Part shown: positions 32,561-45,224 of the stretch, in pieces
How the letters are laid out: every line of letters starts with the position of its first letter
How positions within the stretch are numbered: the stretch's first letter is position 1
DNA from: Prorocentrum cordatum
Taxonomy: Eukaryota; Sar; Dinophyceae; Prorocentrales; Prorocentraceae
DNA: 64,000 nt
NCBI GenBank assembly: GCA_963575745.1
Contig: CAUYUJ010021062.1
Coordinates: 64,001 to 128,000 of the forward strand
Reading direction: 5' to 3'
Program-made: the position numbers and the translations under genes
The notes under the pieces: model-generated
What the model saw: the letters and a program-made list of their open reading frames with translations, nothing else
The model's database searches: none
Told to the model about the DNA's origin: nothing

Positions 32561-33600
32561 GGCAAACGGAAATAGCCTAAGAGCTTTATTCGTATACCTA
32601 AACATGCTGCAAACTTCAGCTCGAAAAACATGTTCCCAGGCATGCTCCTGGGGACATGAATTTGCATGCGTGCGTGTGTAGTCGCATCGGTGGGCCCTCT
32701 TGGACTCTCTGAGGCTCTCTTGGAGCGAGCCATCTTGGGCCATCTTGGACGCTCTAACTACTCGAGCCTGCCCCCTCCCAGACCCAGGGGAGGCGACGTC
32801 GCCGCCGGCGGCGGAGGGCGCGGGGGGGAAGTCCGTGGATCGGAGGTTCGAATTTTTCTCGGGCGCTCATGTGCCAATCGTCAATGGCCATGCGGCGGCT
32901 TGCTCAGGACGCAAGCAACGAGTCCACGTGCCCGCCGCGCGTCTTGCGTGTTGAGGCAATTCCATTCCCCTCCTCCTCCTCCTACCTTGCCCAGCTGTTG
33001 CTGTTGCTCATATTCCTGCTCTTTCTCCTTCTCTTCCGCGCCCTCTGGGATCTGGGAGCGCCGTGCGCCCTTGTATACTTTGTCTTCTTTCCTCCTCCCC
33101 CCCGCCATATCCCCCCCCCCCCCCACCCCCCCTCCCGAGCGCTTCATTGAGGGCTGAATTCAAGCATTGCGCAGTTATGCCACTTATAGTGCCCCAGTCG
33201 GGGCATGCTGAAATACAAGATGCCGCCGCCTTCAGCGGCAGTCACGTCACGAGGTTGTGCAGTTTGGCTTGCTGGTGCTTGTGTCTGTTGCTGCTAGGTT
33301 CCGGTGCTTCTGTCTGGCTGGTACTGCTGCTTCTCGGAGCGTCCACTGCGCAATGGAGGCGCGCTGCTACTGCTGGCTACTGCGCCGAGCAAACGGTGCC
33401 CAGCCAGCCATGAGACCAGGCTGCGGCCCAACCACGAGGCTCGGCAAGATGTTCAGATGCTGGCTATGAGGCTGGGCATGCTGAACATGAATTGAATGCT
33501 GAGCTGGCACCGTCGTCATCATCGTCACCATCGTCATCGCCACCATCGTCATCATCACTTGATTGGGAAGTACATGCTGCCAGCGAAATTGCAAGCCTAA
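32561..33600. other. Stretch without a supported gene
   Basis: Contains the inverted copy of the 23.3-kb repeat (32700-32790), T/C-rich segments (32960-33140), GCTGCTGG-type triplet repeats (33270-33400) and ATC/GTC triplets (33510-33560). Confidence 0.5.
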
Positions 33601-34511
33601 CTACGGCTGGACTCGAGGCGGCGTGCTACCAGCAAACGGCGCGGCCGACACTGGCAGAGACCCGCTGCTGAGTGAGCCATTCAGCCCCCCGCCGTCACCG
33701 CGACGAATAGGGCCACGAACACACATGCCGTTCAGCACGGTCTCGGTGTTGTCGACCTTCTGCATCAACTCCGCCTGGCGTTGTTTGAGCTGCACCACGG
33801 CCTGGTTGGTTTCGGTGACCAGGGTCTCGATGTTGGTGACCCTCTGCAACATCTGGTTGGTCTCGGTGACCAGGGTCTCGATGGTCGTGACCCTCTGCAT
33901 GAGCAGGGTAATTGCCGTCTCGCTCCTAGTGAGATTGGCGCCCATGTTGTCCATTGCTTCGGTCAGCGAGTCCAGCGCGGCAAGGTCACGAGGAGCCACA
34001 GGCTGAGGCGAAGGCGAAGCCGGCGGCGACGATGCGATGCTGATGGCTCCAGGCAGTGGCAGTCCTGGCGGTACTTGTTCTCCTGGCTGTACTTGTTGTT
34101 GTGCTCGCTGTCCCGGCTGTACTTGTTGTGCTCCGCCTGGCTGTTGCCCCGCAGCCTGCCCCCCCCTTGCTGCGCTCCCCATGGCTGTTGCCATGCTGGC
34201 GGCTCGTCATCCGTAGGCGGGCTTTCCGACCAATGCCGCTGATTGATAAGGCGGCTGGTCCACACGACATCTGGCGCATGTGCGCGCGCTCGGTCTGCCC
34301 CCCCGCCGTTGCCGTAGCAAAAGCGCCATGCTTTATTATCATGCTGTCTGTTGACCAAGTGTTGAACGTTCTGCAACCAAGTGTTGCACGCTCTGCATCG
34401 CCACTCGCCATCTTGCTTATACAGGTACGGAGAGCATATCTGGGTTCCATTCGCCAGAGTTACATGCTCTGGTGGCTCGGTCGCCCAACGCTGTGCACGC
34501 CTGTCTGCCAT
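33601..34511 (-). CDS. Zinc-finger and coiled-coil protein, one frame break
   Basis: Start at ATG 34511 (MADRRAQRWATEPPEHVTL), preceded by TTGCAGCAG, a possible trans-splice acceptor. DGEWRCRACNTWLQNVQHLV with NRQHDNKAWRF makes a C2H2 finger of the U1 or matrin type, which usually binds RNA. Past about 34240 the reading moves to the frame 34194-33601: a Gln/Gly-rich stretch, PRDLAALDSLTEAMDNMGAN, and a coiled coil with two direct repeats (RVTTIETLVTETNQM, RVTNIETLVTETNQA) and LKQRQAELMQKVDNTETV. The tail ends PPRVQP. The frame change may be a short intron or an indel in the CAA/CAG-rich run. No named family. Confidence 0.5.
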
Positions 34512-34689
34512 GGCAATCTTCTGCTGCAAACGGCGGTTCGCCGCCGCGGCGCCGTGGCAGAAGCCGACCCACCTAACGAGCCCAAACGGCTATGGGACGT
34601 ACCAGGGCCTTTGGTGGAGCTCCCTCACATGCCACGAGATATGCGTCGGGTGGGTCGCGGGTGGGCCCAGGCAGGTGGGTCGCGGGCGA

Positions 34690-34800
34690 AGGCCCATACC
34701 ATGCCAGAACAAACCGACCATACCATGATATACATTCCAAAGCATACATCCCATACCGTACCACCATACAATGCCATACCATCCATGACATACCATCCCC
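34690..34800. repeat. (CCATA)n microsatellite
   Basis: Same word type as 17330-17605. Confidence 0.85.
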
Positions 34801-34912
34801 TTCTCTCTCCTCCTCTGCCTTATCCTCCTCTTCTCCCTCTTCCCCTCTCCTCCTCTTTCTTCTCCGCCTCCACCTCCTGCCCCCCCACTAGCGCCCTGCC
34901 CCTCCAGGGGCC

Positions 34913-35070
34913 CTGTTGTGGACCCTGTTGTGGACCCTGTTGTGGACCCTGTTGTGGACCCTCGGGGCCTGTTGTGGACCCTGTTGTGGACCCTGTTGTG
35001 GACCCTGTTGTGGACCCTGTTGTTGACCCTGTTGTGGACCCTGTTGTGGACCCTGTTGTGGACCCTGTCG
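34913..35070. repeat. 12-bp minisatellite (TGTTGTGGACCC)n
   Basis: Roughly a dozen copies in two blocks split by CTCGGGGCC; it would translate as (DPVV)n on the plus strand or (NRVH)n on the minus strand. Readings of this kind are repeat artefacts. Confidence 0.95.
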
Positions 35071-35169
35071 CGAAGACGATCTGTCCTCGGGGCCCTCAAG
35101 CTCTAGAAAAACAAATCGAGCTCCGTTCCTCGCCCACGCCGCCCCCGCCAGCCTCGAGCCGCGCCCATC

Positions 35170-35200
<31 letters not shown>

Positions 35201-35408
35201 TATATATATATGCCTCCAACTCCCCCTCCCCCGAACCGCCGCCCAGTGAAGGGCAGTAGGCGAAGGGCCGCGTCACCGCCTACCCCCTAATGGCCTCTCC
35301 CAACACGGCTCTGTCGGGCGGTCGCTGTCCACCCCTTAAAAAAAGGCCTGGAGGTGGCGCATTGGCCACGTGTTATTGACCTCCCCCTCCTCCATATATA
35401 ATTCGAAA

Positions 35409-35471
<63 letters not shown>

Positions 35472-35475
35472 TGAT
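35170..35475. repeat. (TA)n and (GA)n microsatellites
   Basis: (TA)n at 35170-35210, (GA)n at about 35409-35470; unremarkable sequence between them. Confidence 0.9.
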
Positions 35476-35509
35476 AGAGGGTGGAGCGTATACATATACA
35501 TGGCTCCAA

Positions 35510-35910
35510 GAGCTGGCGGGGGGATCTCTGCCTAAGGCCCCAGCGGGAAAGTTCGCATGGCACCGCTGCCACATCTCGGCACACCCCTCACGCGTTTCGT
35601 GGCCCCATAGTGAAGACCTCCGCCTAAAGCCCCAGTGGGAGATTTCGCATGGCACCGCCGCCCCATTTCAGCTTCCCCCCAGCATAAGTTCTCTGGCCCC
35701 ATAATAGGGAGCTCCACCTAAGGCCTCAATGGGAAAATTTGCATGGCACCGTCGCACTATTTCAGCACACCCCTCACGCGCTTCGCGGCCTCATAGGGAG
35801 CTCCGCCTAAGGCCCCCTGGCGCGTCAAGAAACCCCGCCACCAGCAGAGTGAGGAGGGGGGTATCAGGATACCGGGTGATTTATCAAGAGGTTTCGTGCC
35901 ACACGCACCC
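35510..35910 (+). repeat. 95-bp tandem repeat followed by one CCCGCCAGAGCGAGGA-family copy
   Basis: Three units with CTAAGGCCCCAGCGGGAAA, TTCGCATGGCACCGC and TTTCAGCACACCCCTCACGC at about 35530, 35625 and 35725. Then 35830-35905 carries ACCCCGCCACCAGCAGAGTG, TATCAGGATACCGGGTGATT and TTTCGTGCC, a copy of the 17.6-18.7 kb family. Confidence 0.8.
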
Positions 35911-36008
35911 GACGCGATGCCCGCGACGACAGTGCTCTCCCCCCCCTGGCCGCTGCCGCCGCTGCCGCCGCTGCCGCCCGCAGGGCGGGCTCGAGGGATT
36001 TCGAGGCT

Positions 36009-36314
36009 ATGCCCGTTAACCCGCAAGGGGCATGTCCAACCCTTTGCAAATCGTTCAAGAAGCGGCGGGCCGATTCGCGCCAAAGGGGCAAGCTCCAAGC
36101 GCAATTCCCTCTTTGTCCTCATCAGCCAGATACCGTGGCTCACGCCTTGGCCGCAACCCTCTGGAGACCACCCCATGGGTTCTCGACCGCGCGCGAGCGC
36201 GCGTGGGTTGTGGGTCGCAAGCTCCTCCGCCGCGATCGTCGGGTTCGCGTTGTACTTGGGGCGTTATCCTTGGCCCATGTTTCGCCACATCATACTTTAT
36301 GTATACATATATAA
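36009..36314 (+). pseudogene. Possible LINE 3'-end remnant
   Basis: Frame reads SFKKRRADSRQRGKLQAQFP, LCPHQPDTVAHALAATLWRP and a basic tail. The pattern resembles the Cys/His segment after the RT domain in dinoflagellate LINEs (C-x2-C, D-x2-x-H, then LW), with one Cys missing. No other LINE domain is adjacent. Confidence 0.25.
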
Positions 36315-36639
36315 CTATATGTTTTGAAGGGGGTCGGCGCGGGTGGGTGGGCGGGGGGGAGGCGCGCGCCGGTGGCGGCCGACGCCCCTGGGGTGCTTGG
36401 GCGCCCTTAAGTTCGCTATCTCCTCGAATGTGTCTTGGGGGCGCTGCTAGGGCAGATCCAAGCTCGGCTCCTCGCGTCGGCGGGGCACTTGTCGGATTTG
36501 GGGTCTTGGCTGTTCAAGAACAAGAAAGGCACTGCTGGAGCGTGGATTTGGATGCAAAGCGTGCCACTTACAGCGCGCGCGCGCCTTTCGGTTTGGCTGA
36601 ACTCCGCTCTGAACGACAATTGAGATCCATCGTTTTCGC

Positions 36640-37215
36640 AAACGCACCCAGCAAGTGAACCATCTTCGAGCCGTGGCGAACCTCGCGAAGTGCCCCAAGT
36701 GCAAGGAGCTCGCCGACAAAGCTGAAGCCGCGATATCAACCCCAGGGCACGATGAGTTCAAATCTGTCTGGGATGTCCTAATTCGCGGGCGTGAGTTGCC
36801 CACCAATTCCGACAAGCCGTGCCGGATCAAGTTTTGCATCGCCGAGGCGCTGCGCATGCATGACAGGGCAGCTATAGAGTGCGCTGATGTTGTTGTCATT
36901 CATGTCGATGCCCGCAAGCACAGGATGACTGCGCGGTATTCAGCATGCAGCAATGGGTTGATCCTTAAAGAAAGGCTACTTTGGACACGTCCAGTGTGTT
37001 TCCATGCACACAGATTCGGTTGAGCATTACCTGCAATCGGTTCTCAGAGCATTGAGGAATTTCTGCACCGAATCCTTGGGGGCCCCGCCCGGTCCCCACA
37101 GTGCCGGCCTCGTGCAGTTCAACGAGAAGTTATATTCACATTTGATGCGGGTCTGCTTGTCGTGGAATGCTGACGCGGAGCAATGCGTCCAACTTGCAGG
37201 CCGGCCGCGCGTGCT
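36640..37215 (+). CDS. Large multi-exon gene, segment 1 (frameshifted)
   Basis: Reads NLAKCPKCKELADKAEAAIS, RELPTNSDKPCRIKFCIAEA, LRMHDRAAIECADVVVIHVD and ARKHRMTARYSACSNGL. Near 36960-36970 (run TTAAAGAAAGG) it moves by one base and continues LKKGYFGHVQCVSMHTDSVE, HYLQSVLRALRNFCTESLGA, NEKLYSHLMRVCLSW and NADAEQCVQLAGR, then a T-rich intron-like tract. I recall an abundant dinoflagellate protein family with the same order of segments (EALRMHDRA, DAR-x-RYSAC, GFC/FCT, DEQLAGR, THA-x-RPW-x-DP, FAKHRF, MLADAGDE, SS-GVEQ). Function unknown; its end resembles hAT transposase C-termini. Confidence 0.55.
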
Positions 37216-38384
<1,169 letters not shown>

Positions 38385-38469
38385 GATTGGGCGCCTCCAA
38401 CTTCGGCAACTTGCGGGCGGCGCCATGGTCGCGAAGGACCCGACCCACGCGGCCCGCAGGCGGCGTCGG
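38385..38469 (+). CDS. Large multi-exon gene, segment 2
   Basis: Short exon reading RQLAGGAMVAKDPTHAARRR. It ends GGCGTCGG|GTAAGC, a canonical donor, in phase 0. The 5' border is tentative (ATCCCGAG|GATTGG at 38384). The ATG at 38425 is internal if the gene model is right. Confidence 0.55.
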
Positions 38470-38611
38470 GTAAGCTTCATGACAATCCGTCCCTTATCAC
38501 CCGTGGTCTTTCTCTCCATCCGACCCCCCCTCCCTCTTCCTCCTGCCCTACCCCCTCTCCCGTCGCCACCCTCGTTGCCCCCCGCGCTTCGCCCGCCGCG
38601 GGGCGCTGGAG
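38470..38611 (+). other. Canonical GT-AG intron, 142 bp
   Basis: Starts GTAAGCTTC and ends GGGGCGCTGGAG, T/C-rich inside. Removing it joins THAARRRRR to KPWLKDPIINEV with phase 0 on both sides, exactly the junction expected from the family pattern THAxR-x-RPW-x-DP. Confidence 0.65.
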
Positions 38612-38890
38612 AAGCCGTGGCTGAAGGACCCCATCATCAACGAGGTGCTTGAAACAGTTGTTTCGGGGCCCAACGGCATCTGCCAGCGGATCAGGAACTC
38701 TCCAAATCTTCAATCCATATTTCAAGATTCCATCCAAACTATGGTATGCAATCGCACGATACCAGATTCAGCGAAGAAACTGAAAAACTTGGGCTTCGCC
38801 TTGCACAGATTCGACTCACTTCTGCGCCCGCTCACTCGGTCTGCATTATTGTTAGAAGCCATAATGCGCGCGCTCTTGCGCAACGTCCGC
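38612..38890 (+). CDS. Large multi-exon gene, segment 3
   Basis: Reads KPWLKDPIINEVLETVVSGP, NGICQRIRNSPNLQSIFQDS, CNRTIPDSAKKLKNLGFALH, RFDSLLRPLTRSALLLEAIM, then basic residues. The exon end is not fixed. Composition and codon use are those of a real protein, with no stop or frameshift inside. Confidence 0.6.
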
Positions 38891-39345
38891 CTGCCCTCAC
38901 GATGCATCGGACCTGTGCGCGGCCGCTCAGGGGGGAGATCCTTGGGCCTGGGGTTTGTCCCCCGCCACTGCGCGGGGCCCTCTCGCGAATTATTTCAAAT
39001 CTCTTGTAATCCCTACAGTAATCGGGCCTGTAGGGCGCCGGCAGAGCTGCCCTCCACGGCGACCAACAAGGGCCTGACACACATTGGGACGTTTTGTGAC
39101 GTCTAAAATAAGTGACCGCGTTCAACGCGGCGAAACTTCGAGATGGCTCGGCGTTCGCTTTTCCGCTGCTTCCCAACAAATTGAGGGCAGGATCGAAAGC
39201 AAACGAAACGCTACACATTGTATTCTCCCTCCGCCTGCCCCAATCCTCGCCTTCGTTTCCCCGTCCTCCTCTCCCCTCTCTTCCCTCTCTCCCCGCCTCG
39301 CCCCGCCCTCACCCGCCGCCCCCGTCCCCACCCCTCCATCCCTCC
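38891..39345 (+). other. Intron-like stretch
   Basis: Pyrimidine-rich from 39225 to 39350; a frame on the plus strand stays open but lacks protein character until about 39390. An acceptor such as CATACAAG|ATAATGGTC (39381) is plausible. Confidence 0.4.
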
Positions 39346-39381
39346 CCGCGGTTGCGGGGCTTCGGATTGCAACGGCATACA

Positions 39382-40275
39382 AGATAATGGTCGTGCGAAA
39401 AGGTACCCAGACATCCAGGGACGCTGCTGATTTTCTTATCTATATATCAGGGGACGCGAGCCTCGAACGGCTGGCGCTGATAGGCATGCTCGCGGACGCG
39501 GGCGATGTTGTTTTGCAGTTGTTGCGCTTCTTTGATACCGAGAATTACGATTCGACGGCTGCGCCCAGGCACGTGAATGACTTAGTGAACAACTTGGACT
39601 GGGCGTTCGTCCGCAAGAAGATTGTTCTGCAACAAGACAGCTGCACGAGCGTGATGCTCAGGACAGTGGCGAAACTGTCCTCTGTGACGGTCAACAATGA
39701 ACCACGGAGAATCGGAGCTGTGGGTGGTCGAGTACCTAAACCCATCATTGACGCTTGTTTTGCAAGGCTCAATTCTTTGACTGTCATGGTTATTGAAGTT
39801 TTGAAGGCAGAATTTCAGTGGTCCTTCGCAAATAACTTTAGCGCGTTCGACTTGGATAGGACGTCCGACCACGACGCTACAACATGCTTGGCCCGGCTGG
39901 CCCACGTGGAGGGCGTGAATTTGACGCTGCTGAAGACCCGATATAACCGAGCGTTTGCTGTGGCGCTGAAGCTGAGATCAAGCAATCGGGATCTGCGCAC
40001 TGGGGACGCGTGGAGGAAGGCATGGGTCAGCATCGGTAAGCCCCGCATCTTACAGAAGGTCCTGGCGCGCGCCCTTGCAATGCGCGGCAACACCACCAGC
40101 GGCATTGAGCAGCTGCACGCCCTGCAGGACGCGCCGTGGCCAGCGAGGCGACACAACGCATGTGAGACGCGGGAAAACGACGAGATGGCAATGTTGGCCG
40201 ACCACAAAACCAGGAATAAGGACGCCGTCGACGGCCCAGTGCCTCTGGTCTATCATTCGGACGGCTGTCGCCGAT
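39382..40275 (+). CDS. Large multi-exon gene, segment 4 (hAT-like C-terminal signature)
   Basis: About 290 residues without interruption: RDAADFLIYISGDASLERLA, LIGMLADAGDVVLQLLRFFD, VNDLVNNLDWAFVRKKIVLQ, RIGAVGGRVPKPIIDACFAR, VIEVLKAEFQWSFANNFSAF, GDAWRKAWVSIGKPRILQKV, LARALAMRGNTTSGIEQLHA and ARRHNACETRENDEMAMLAD. The element N-T-T-S-G-I-E-Q-L-H with following Arg-rich and acidic segments resembles the hAT transposase dimerisation region (SS-x2-ER-x-FS). No catalytic DDE triad can be assigned by eye. The exon ends before the huge (CT)n run. Confidence 0.6.
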
Positions 40276-40356
40276 CTTTTCTGAGCTCGCGCAGTTCTGA
40301 GACCTCGCGCGCATTTTCCGTTCTGTCATTTGCTTTTGCCTCGGCCTTTGCCTCTG

Positions 40357-41135
<779 letters not shown>

Positions 41136-41955
41136 CTAATGGCCGCCGCGGTGGTGGCTGTGGTCGAGTCGGAGCCGGTGGGTTGCTCGCGTCGCACTGA
41201 GCAGCATCTCAGCGTTGCCGAACGCGAGGCACCGCTGAATTTTTCTCCACGTGGTAGAGATCACAGCGGAACGGTCGGCATCCGGCAGGTCCCGGCCGTA
41301 GGAGCGCACGAAGGCGACCAGCTCGTCCGCCGGCCGGCCCCCAGTCTCCAAGACGGCCGGGATGAGTTCCCCTCCAGCCGGGGGGTAGCGCGCCCGCTTT
41401 CTGTCGACTGCCTGAGCCGCCGCCACCCCGTCCGTGCGAGCCCTGGCCTGCCTGCGAGCGTTGTTGTTGCTGTGTTCGCAGGTGACAGACCAGTCCACAA
41501 AGATTGGGGCGTTGGTAGCGGGGTCGCGCGTGGCCACGTCGAGAATAGCCTCCTCCCAAGCTCCGGTGTCAGGGTGCTGGCGGTCCCAAGCAGGGACTCG
41601 CTGCTCGGTCGTGGCCCTGTGGCCCGTCTGAGCGTAGTGCCAAGGCCCGCTCCAGTCGCGCAGGGAGTTGTGCCTGTAGTCCCTGCTGTCCCCGCACCCG
41701 CACTTCCGGGCGTGCCAGTCCTTGGCATCCAGCGCTTCCCCGCAAAGCGAGCCGTCCTGCTTCCGGCGTTGGCAGCGCGAGCCCGGGGCACACACGTCGC
41801 AGGAAAGACGCATGCGCAAGTTGGCCAGGAAGTGGTTGTCTGGGAGGGGCGCGTCGCCCTCCTCGCGAGGCAAGAGCCAGGCCCCCGCCCCTGGGCCTCC
41901 GGCGCCGCGCAGAGCGAGTTGGCCGTCCTCGTTTAGCGTCCGGAGCAGCCGCGCT
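41136..41955 (-). CDS. RLE-type LINE C-terminus: Cys/His knuckle and PD-(D/E)XK-like nuclease
   Basis: After the frameshift it reads [48 protein letters not shown] and a knuckle [18 protein letters not shown] with RHNSLRDW, the C...H-x4-C...RHN pattern of R2-like elements. The nuclease follows: [40 protein letters not shown] and [20 protein letters not shown], with the Asp and Glu expected of a PD-(D/E)XK core. The stop is at 41136. Confidence 0.75.
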
Positions 41956-44950
41956 CTTTTGGCGAAGGAAGTTCTCTTCCCCCAGTACCCCTGCTGTTTG
42001 GCCTTTGGGCTCAGCCAGGAGAGCTGCCCAATCCAAGGGTTCGGCCTTCGCCTCCTGCCGGTCGAGCTCCGCTTCGGCGCGGCGCCAAGCGTCTGCCGTC
42101 TGAGGGCAGCGTGCCCGGACGGCCTCCGCCGAGGTGGCTCCGAGGCAGCCTGCCACGCCCCGAAAGCAGAAGGCCCAGCTTCCGAGGTAGGCGCGGGCGG
42201 CGGTCTCCCGGGCCGAGGGGAAGCCGTTGCCGCCGTCCTTGAGGCGGAGGGTGAGCCACTCCTTCTGCTCGTTGCTCAAGGGCCCAGCTAGCTCGGCGTA
42301 GGCCCCGAATAGCAAGTCGTCGAGCTCCCCCGCCCAGGCGGTCTCGTAGTTCGCGCGCAGCAGGTGGGTGCAGCAGCCCTGGGCGCAGGTGCGGAGCAGC
42401 GTGTGCGCCCCTTCCGCCGAGAGCCCGTTCTGGCGCAGCGTTCTCCAGTGGGCCAGGAAGTGCCGCGTTTTGTCCAGGACCTCTCGGCCGTCGGAGCTGG
42501 CCAGAAGGGGCAGCCTGGCGTCGTCGTCGTCCTCGTCGCGGTCGTACCACGTGACCGGGTTCCCCAGGACGGTCAAGTTGGCGGCCCGGAGCGGCGCGAG
42601 CTGTGGAGGGATCGCAGTGGCCGGGCTGGCGGTCCATACCTTGGTCTTGTCCGCGTTGAGCTCCAAGCCGACCCGGGCCATCTCTTCTCGCACGACGTCG
42701 TGTGCCTGGGCGGCGGCCTCCGCTGGCACGACCACAAGCACGTCGTCGAGGTAGGAGAAAAGGCGGGAGACGGGGCTCAGCAGTTGCAGGCGCTCGCGGG
42801 CGCGGGCAAGGGCGTCGGCGATCCCAATGGCGAAGAACGCGGGGCTGAGCGGGCAGCCCTGGTCGACGCCTGTCTGGGCCGACACGGGCATGGGGGTGCC
42901 GAGGTCGCCCCAGAAAAGGTGCGTCGTCGGCCTCGTCAGCCAAGCGTTGGCGACCGGGAGGAGGCTCGGCGCCCGGCGGGCCACTGCGTCAAGCACCGTT
43001 TGCCGGGGCAGGGCATTGAAGGCATTAGTAGCATCAAAAGCCAGGACGGCGGCCCCCGGCATCGCTTCGGCCAGAGCGGTGACGCATTTGTGGACCCGCT
43101 CGCAGCCCGCCCTCGTGCCGACCGCGAACTGGAGGGGACCGCAGGCGTCTTTCAGCTCCTCCTTGAAGACCTCGCAAGCCGCCTTCGCCGCCAGCCTGCG
43201 GAGGACGCTCCCGCATGCCACCGGCCGCAATTTCCCGTTTTTCTTCCGCAGCGCCACTAGCCGGGCCCCCAAGTTGGCCGTCGTGAAATCGGGGGGGAGG
43301 ACGCCGAGGAGGAAGGCCACGGCCACCCGGCAGTTCGCCTCGAGCGCGGCGGAGTCGGCAAGGAGAGTCTTCCAGTGCTCGAAACGGGAGCCGTTGGGGC
43401 CTGGGCCAGACCTCCGCGGGGCTTGCTCGATGGCCTGGCGCACCGCGTGCAGGAGCTTTTCTGTGGTCTCGTCGTCGGGAAGCTGCGCTGCGGTTGGGGT
43501 GGCGCCCGCGCCCTGCGGGAAGAGGTTCTGAAGCTCGCCGTGAGCACTGGCGTCAGTGACCACCGCGGCAGAGCGAGTCACCAACGACATGGCCTTGGAT
43601 ACCAATCCCTCAGAGAGGAAGGTCTCCACGTTCTTCGCGGTGTCCCGCGGTCGGCCAGTGCGCCGTCGACCGGCTGCACCAGCCCCAGCAGCGGCGGCGG
43701 CGGCCGCCTCGCGCCACAGAGCCCCCCAGTCGCCGCGCCAAGCTATGCGGATCCGTCGCGCGCGGATTTTGGAGAGCCCGCCGCTGTTCTTAGCGCTCCG
43801 TCCTCCGCGGACCCGGGTCGGTGCGAAGAGGATGACCCTGTCGAAGAAAGTCAGCAGTTTGCCCGCCCTGCTAGCTGCAGCGGCGTCCCCGGCCCGCTGT
43901 GCGTCGAGGAAGGCGGTCGCGGCAGCCCCCCGGAGCACGGCGAGGGAGTGCGCGAGGGGCTCCGGGACCGACCCAACGGTGCGGACGTCCACCCCCAAGT
44001 CGTTGCACGACACCCCGTCCCACCAGTCAAGATTGAGGAGCGTCTGCGCTGGGGCCCCGTCGGCGTCGAGGCCGGGCGGCCGAGCGTCGTCGTCGGCGTC
44101 GTCGTCGTCACGCGGGGCCCTGCGGCCCGGCGTGTGCGCCTGGTCGGCTGCGCGGCGGCGCAGGCGTCCAGCGCGCGAATCGGCGAGGTGCTCCGCCCGT
44201 GTGGGACGTCCAGGTTGGTCGCAGGACTGGTGCAGCTCCGCCTGGGCCTCTGGCGAGAGGGAGGCGCTACCCTGGACCATGTCAAAGGGGCCGAGTCCGC
44301 CCTCCACGCAACTCGGGCAGAAGTAATTCCTGTGGGCCAAGCTGCGGGACGCGCGGTACACCCGCAGGTCGCCTTTGGAGAAAGGTCTGCGGCAGGCGCT
44401 GGCCTGGCACGCGCAGGAGCGGCGGTGCGGCATAACGTCAACTGCCCACTCGGACTCTGCTGCTTGACCCGGGGCTGGCGCCGTGGGCTGCGCTGCGGGA
44501 GGGCCCGCTGGGGGTGCAACAGGGGCAGGAACGTTTGGTGGCGGGGCGGCCGGGCCTGCTGGATCGGCCGGCGCTGCCGGGCCAGCGGGGAAGGCGGGCG
44601 CGGCAATGGCCCGGGCCAGCAAGACAGCATGGCTGGCGAAGGCCATCTTCGAAGACAAGCTGGAGTAGCCACCGGGGCTGAGGGCGACCGTGAAGGCGGC
44701 GGTGAGCGCCTCGCAGAGCGGTCGATTGAAGTGCACGTCGGAGGCCACAGCGTACATGCACAAGCAGGCGGCGGTTCGCCGCGCGGGGCCTCCGTGGACC
44801 ACCGCCCCCCAACACAGGAAGTGCAGAGGAGTGTGCCCGATGCATGCCGCCGCGAGGATGAACGCAGGGTGGGACGGCCCGTGGAGCAAGGGGCCGAAGG
44901 CAGCATGCGCCCCTTGGGCTAGGGAGAGGCTGCCCAGCACCGGAAGGATG
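41955..44950 (-). CDS. RLE-type LINE ORF: zinc finger and reverse transcriptase
   Basis: A treble-clef-like finger ([20 protein letters not shown] ... [15 protein letters not shown]) lies at about 44430-44280. Then comes [18 protein letters not shown], a usual herald of the RT. RT motifs: [20 protein letters not shown] (fingers), [20 protein letters not shown] (motif A), [20 protein letters not shown] (motif B), [17 protein letters not shown] (motif C, YLDD) and [11 protein letters not shown] (motif D/E). All catalytic Asp are kept. The thumb continues to about 41960, where a one-base shift in the run CTCTTTTGG moves the reading to the endonuclease frame. The polypeptide would nick the target and copy its own RNA. 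Confidence 0.8.
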
Positions 44951-45224
44951 TGGAGCGGCACCATCACGAGCAGAGGCGGCAGGATGCTGAGCGCGCTGTG
45001 GACCACGTCGAGCGCTGGGGACAGCGCAGCTGGAGCTGAGGGCCAGGGCGCGTGGGCCTTGGGACAGGCCAGAGGACAAGAAGATGTTCGTGAAGCCCCC
45101 CTGGCCGAGGATGCACAGCTCCGGATGTGGAACAAGAAGAAGAGCTCGGCCGAGGAGACGAGGTGACCCTGGCCACCGCGGTCGAGGCTGCGAGTCGTCG
45201 GCCTCGTGCCCCCTAACGTTGCGC

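Larger units (their letters stand above)
41136..44950 (-). mobile_element. Non-LTR retrotransposon with restriction-like endonuclease (R2/CRE/NeSL-like)
   Basis: Minus strand, in order: Cys/His zinc finger, reverse transcriptase, C-terminal Cys/His knuckle and restriction-like endonuclease. Having the nuclease after the RT distinguishes it from the EEP-type element at 1.5-8.5 kb. The only visible break is one frameshift near 41955. It lies between segments of the plus-strand multi-exon gene. The 5' limit is uncertain because the frame runs on into Ser/Thr/Pro repeats up to 48915. Confidence 0.8.

Noticed and set aside
40030-40062. Apparent GTAAGC...TTACAG mini-intron in segment 4 of the large gene
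   Set aside because: Only about 20 bases between the sites and the uninterrupted frame is coding through it.
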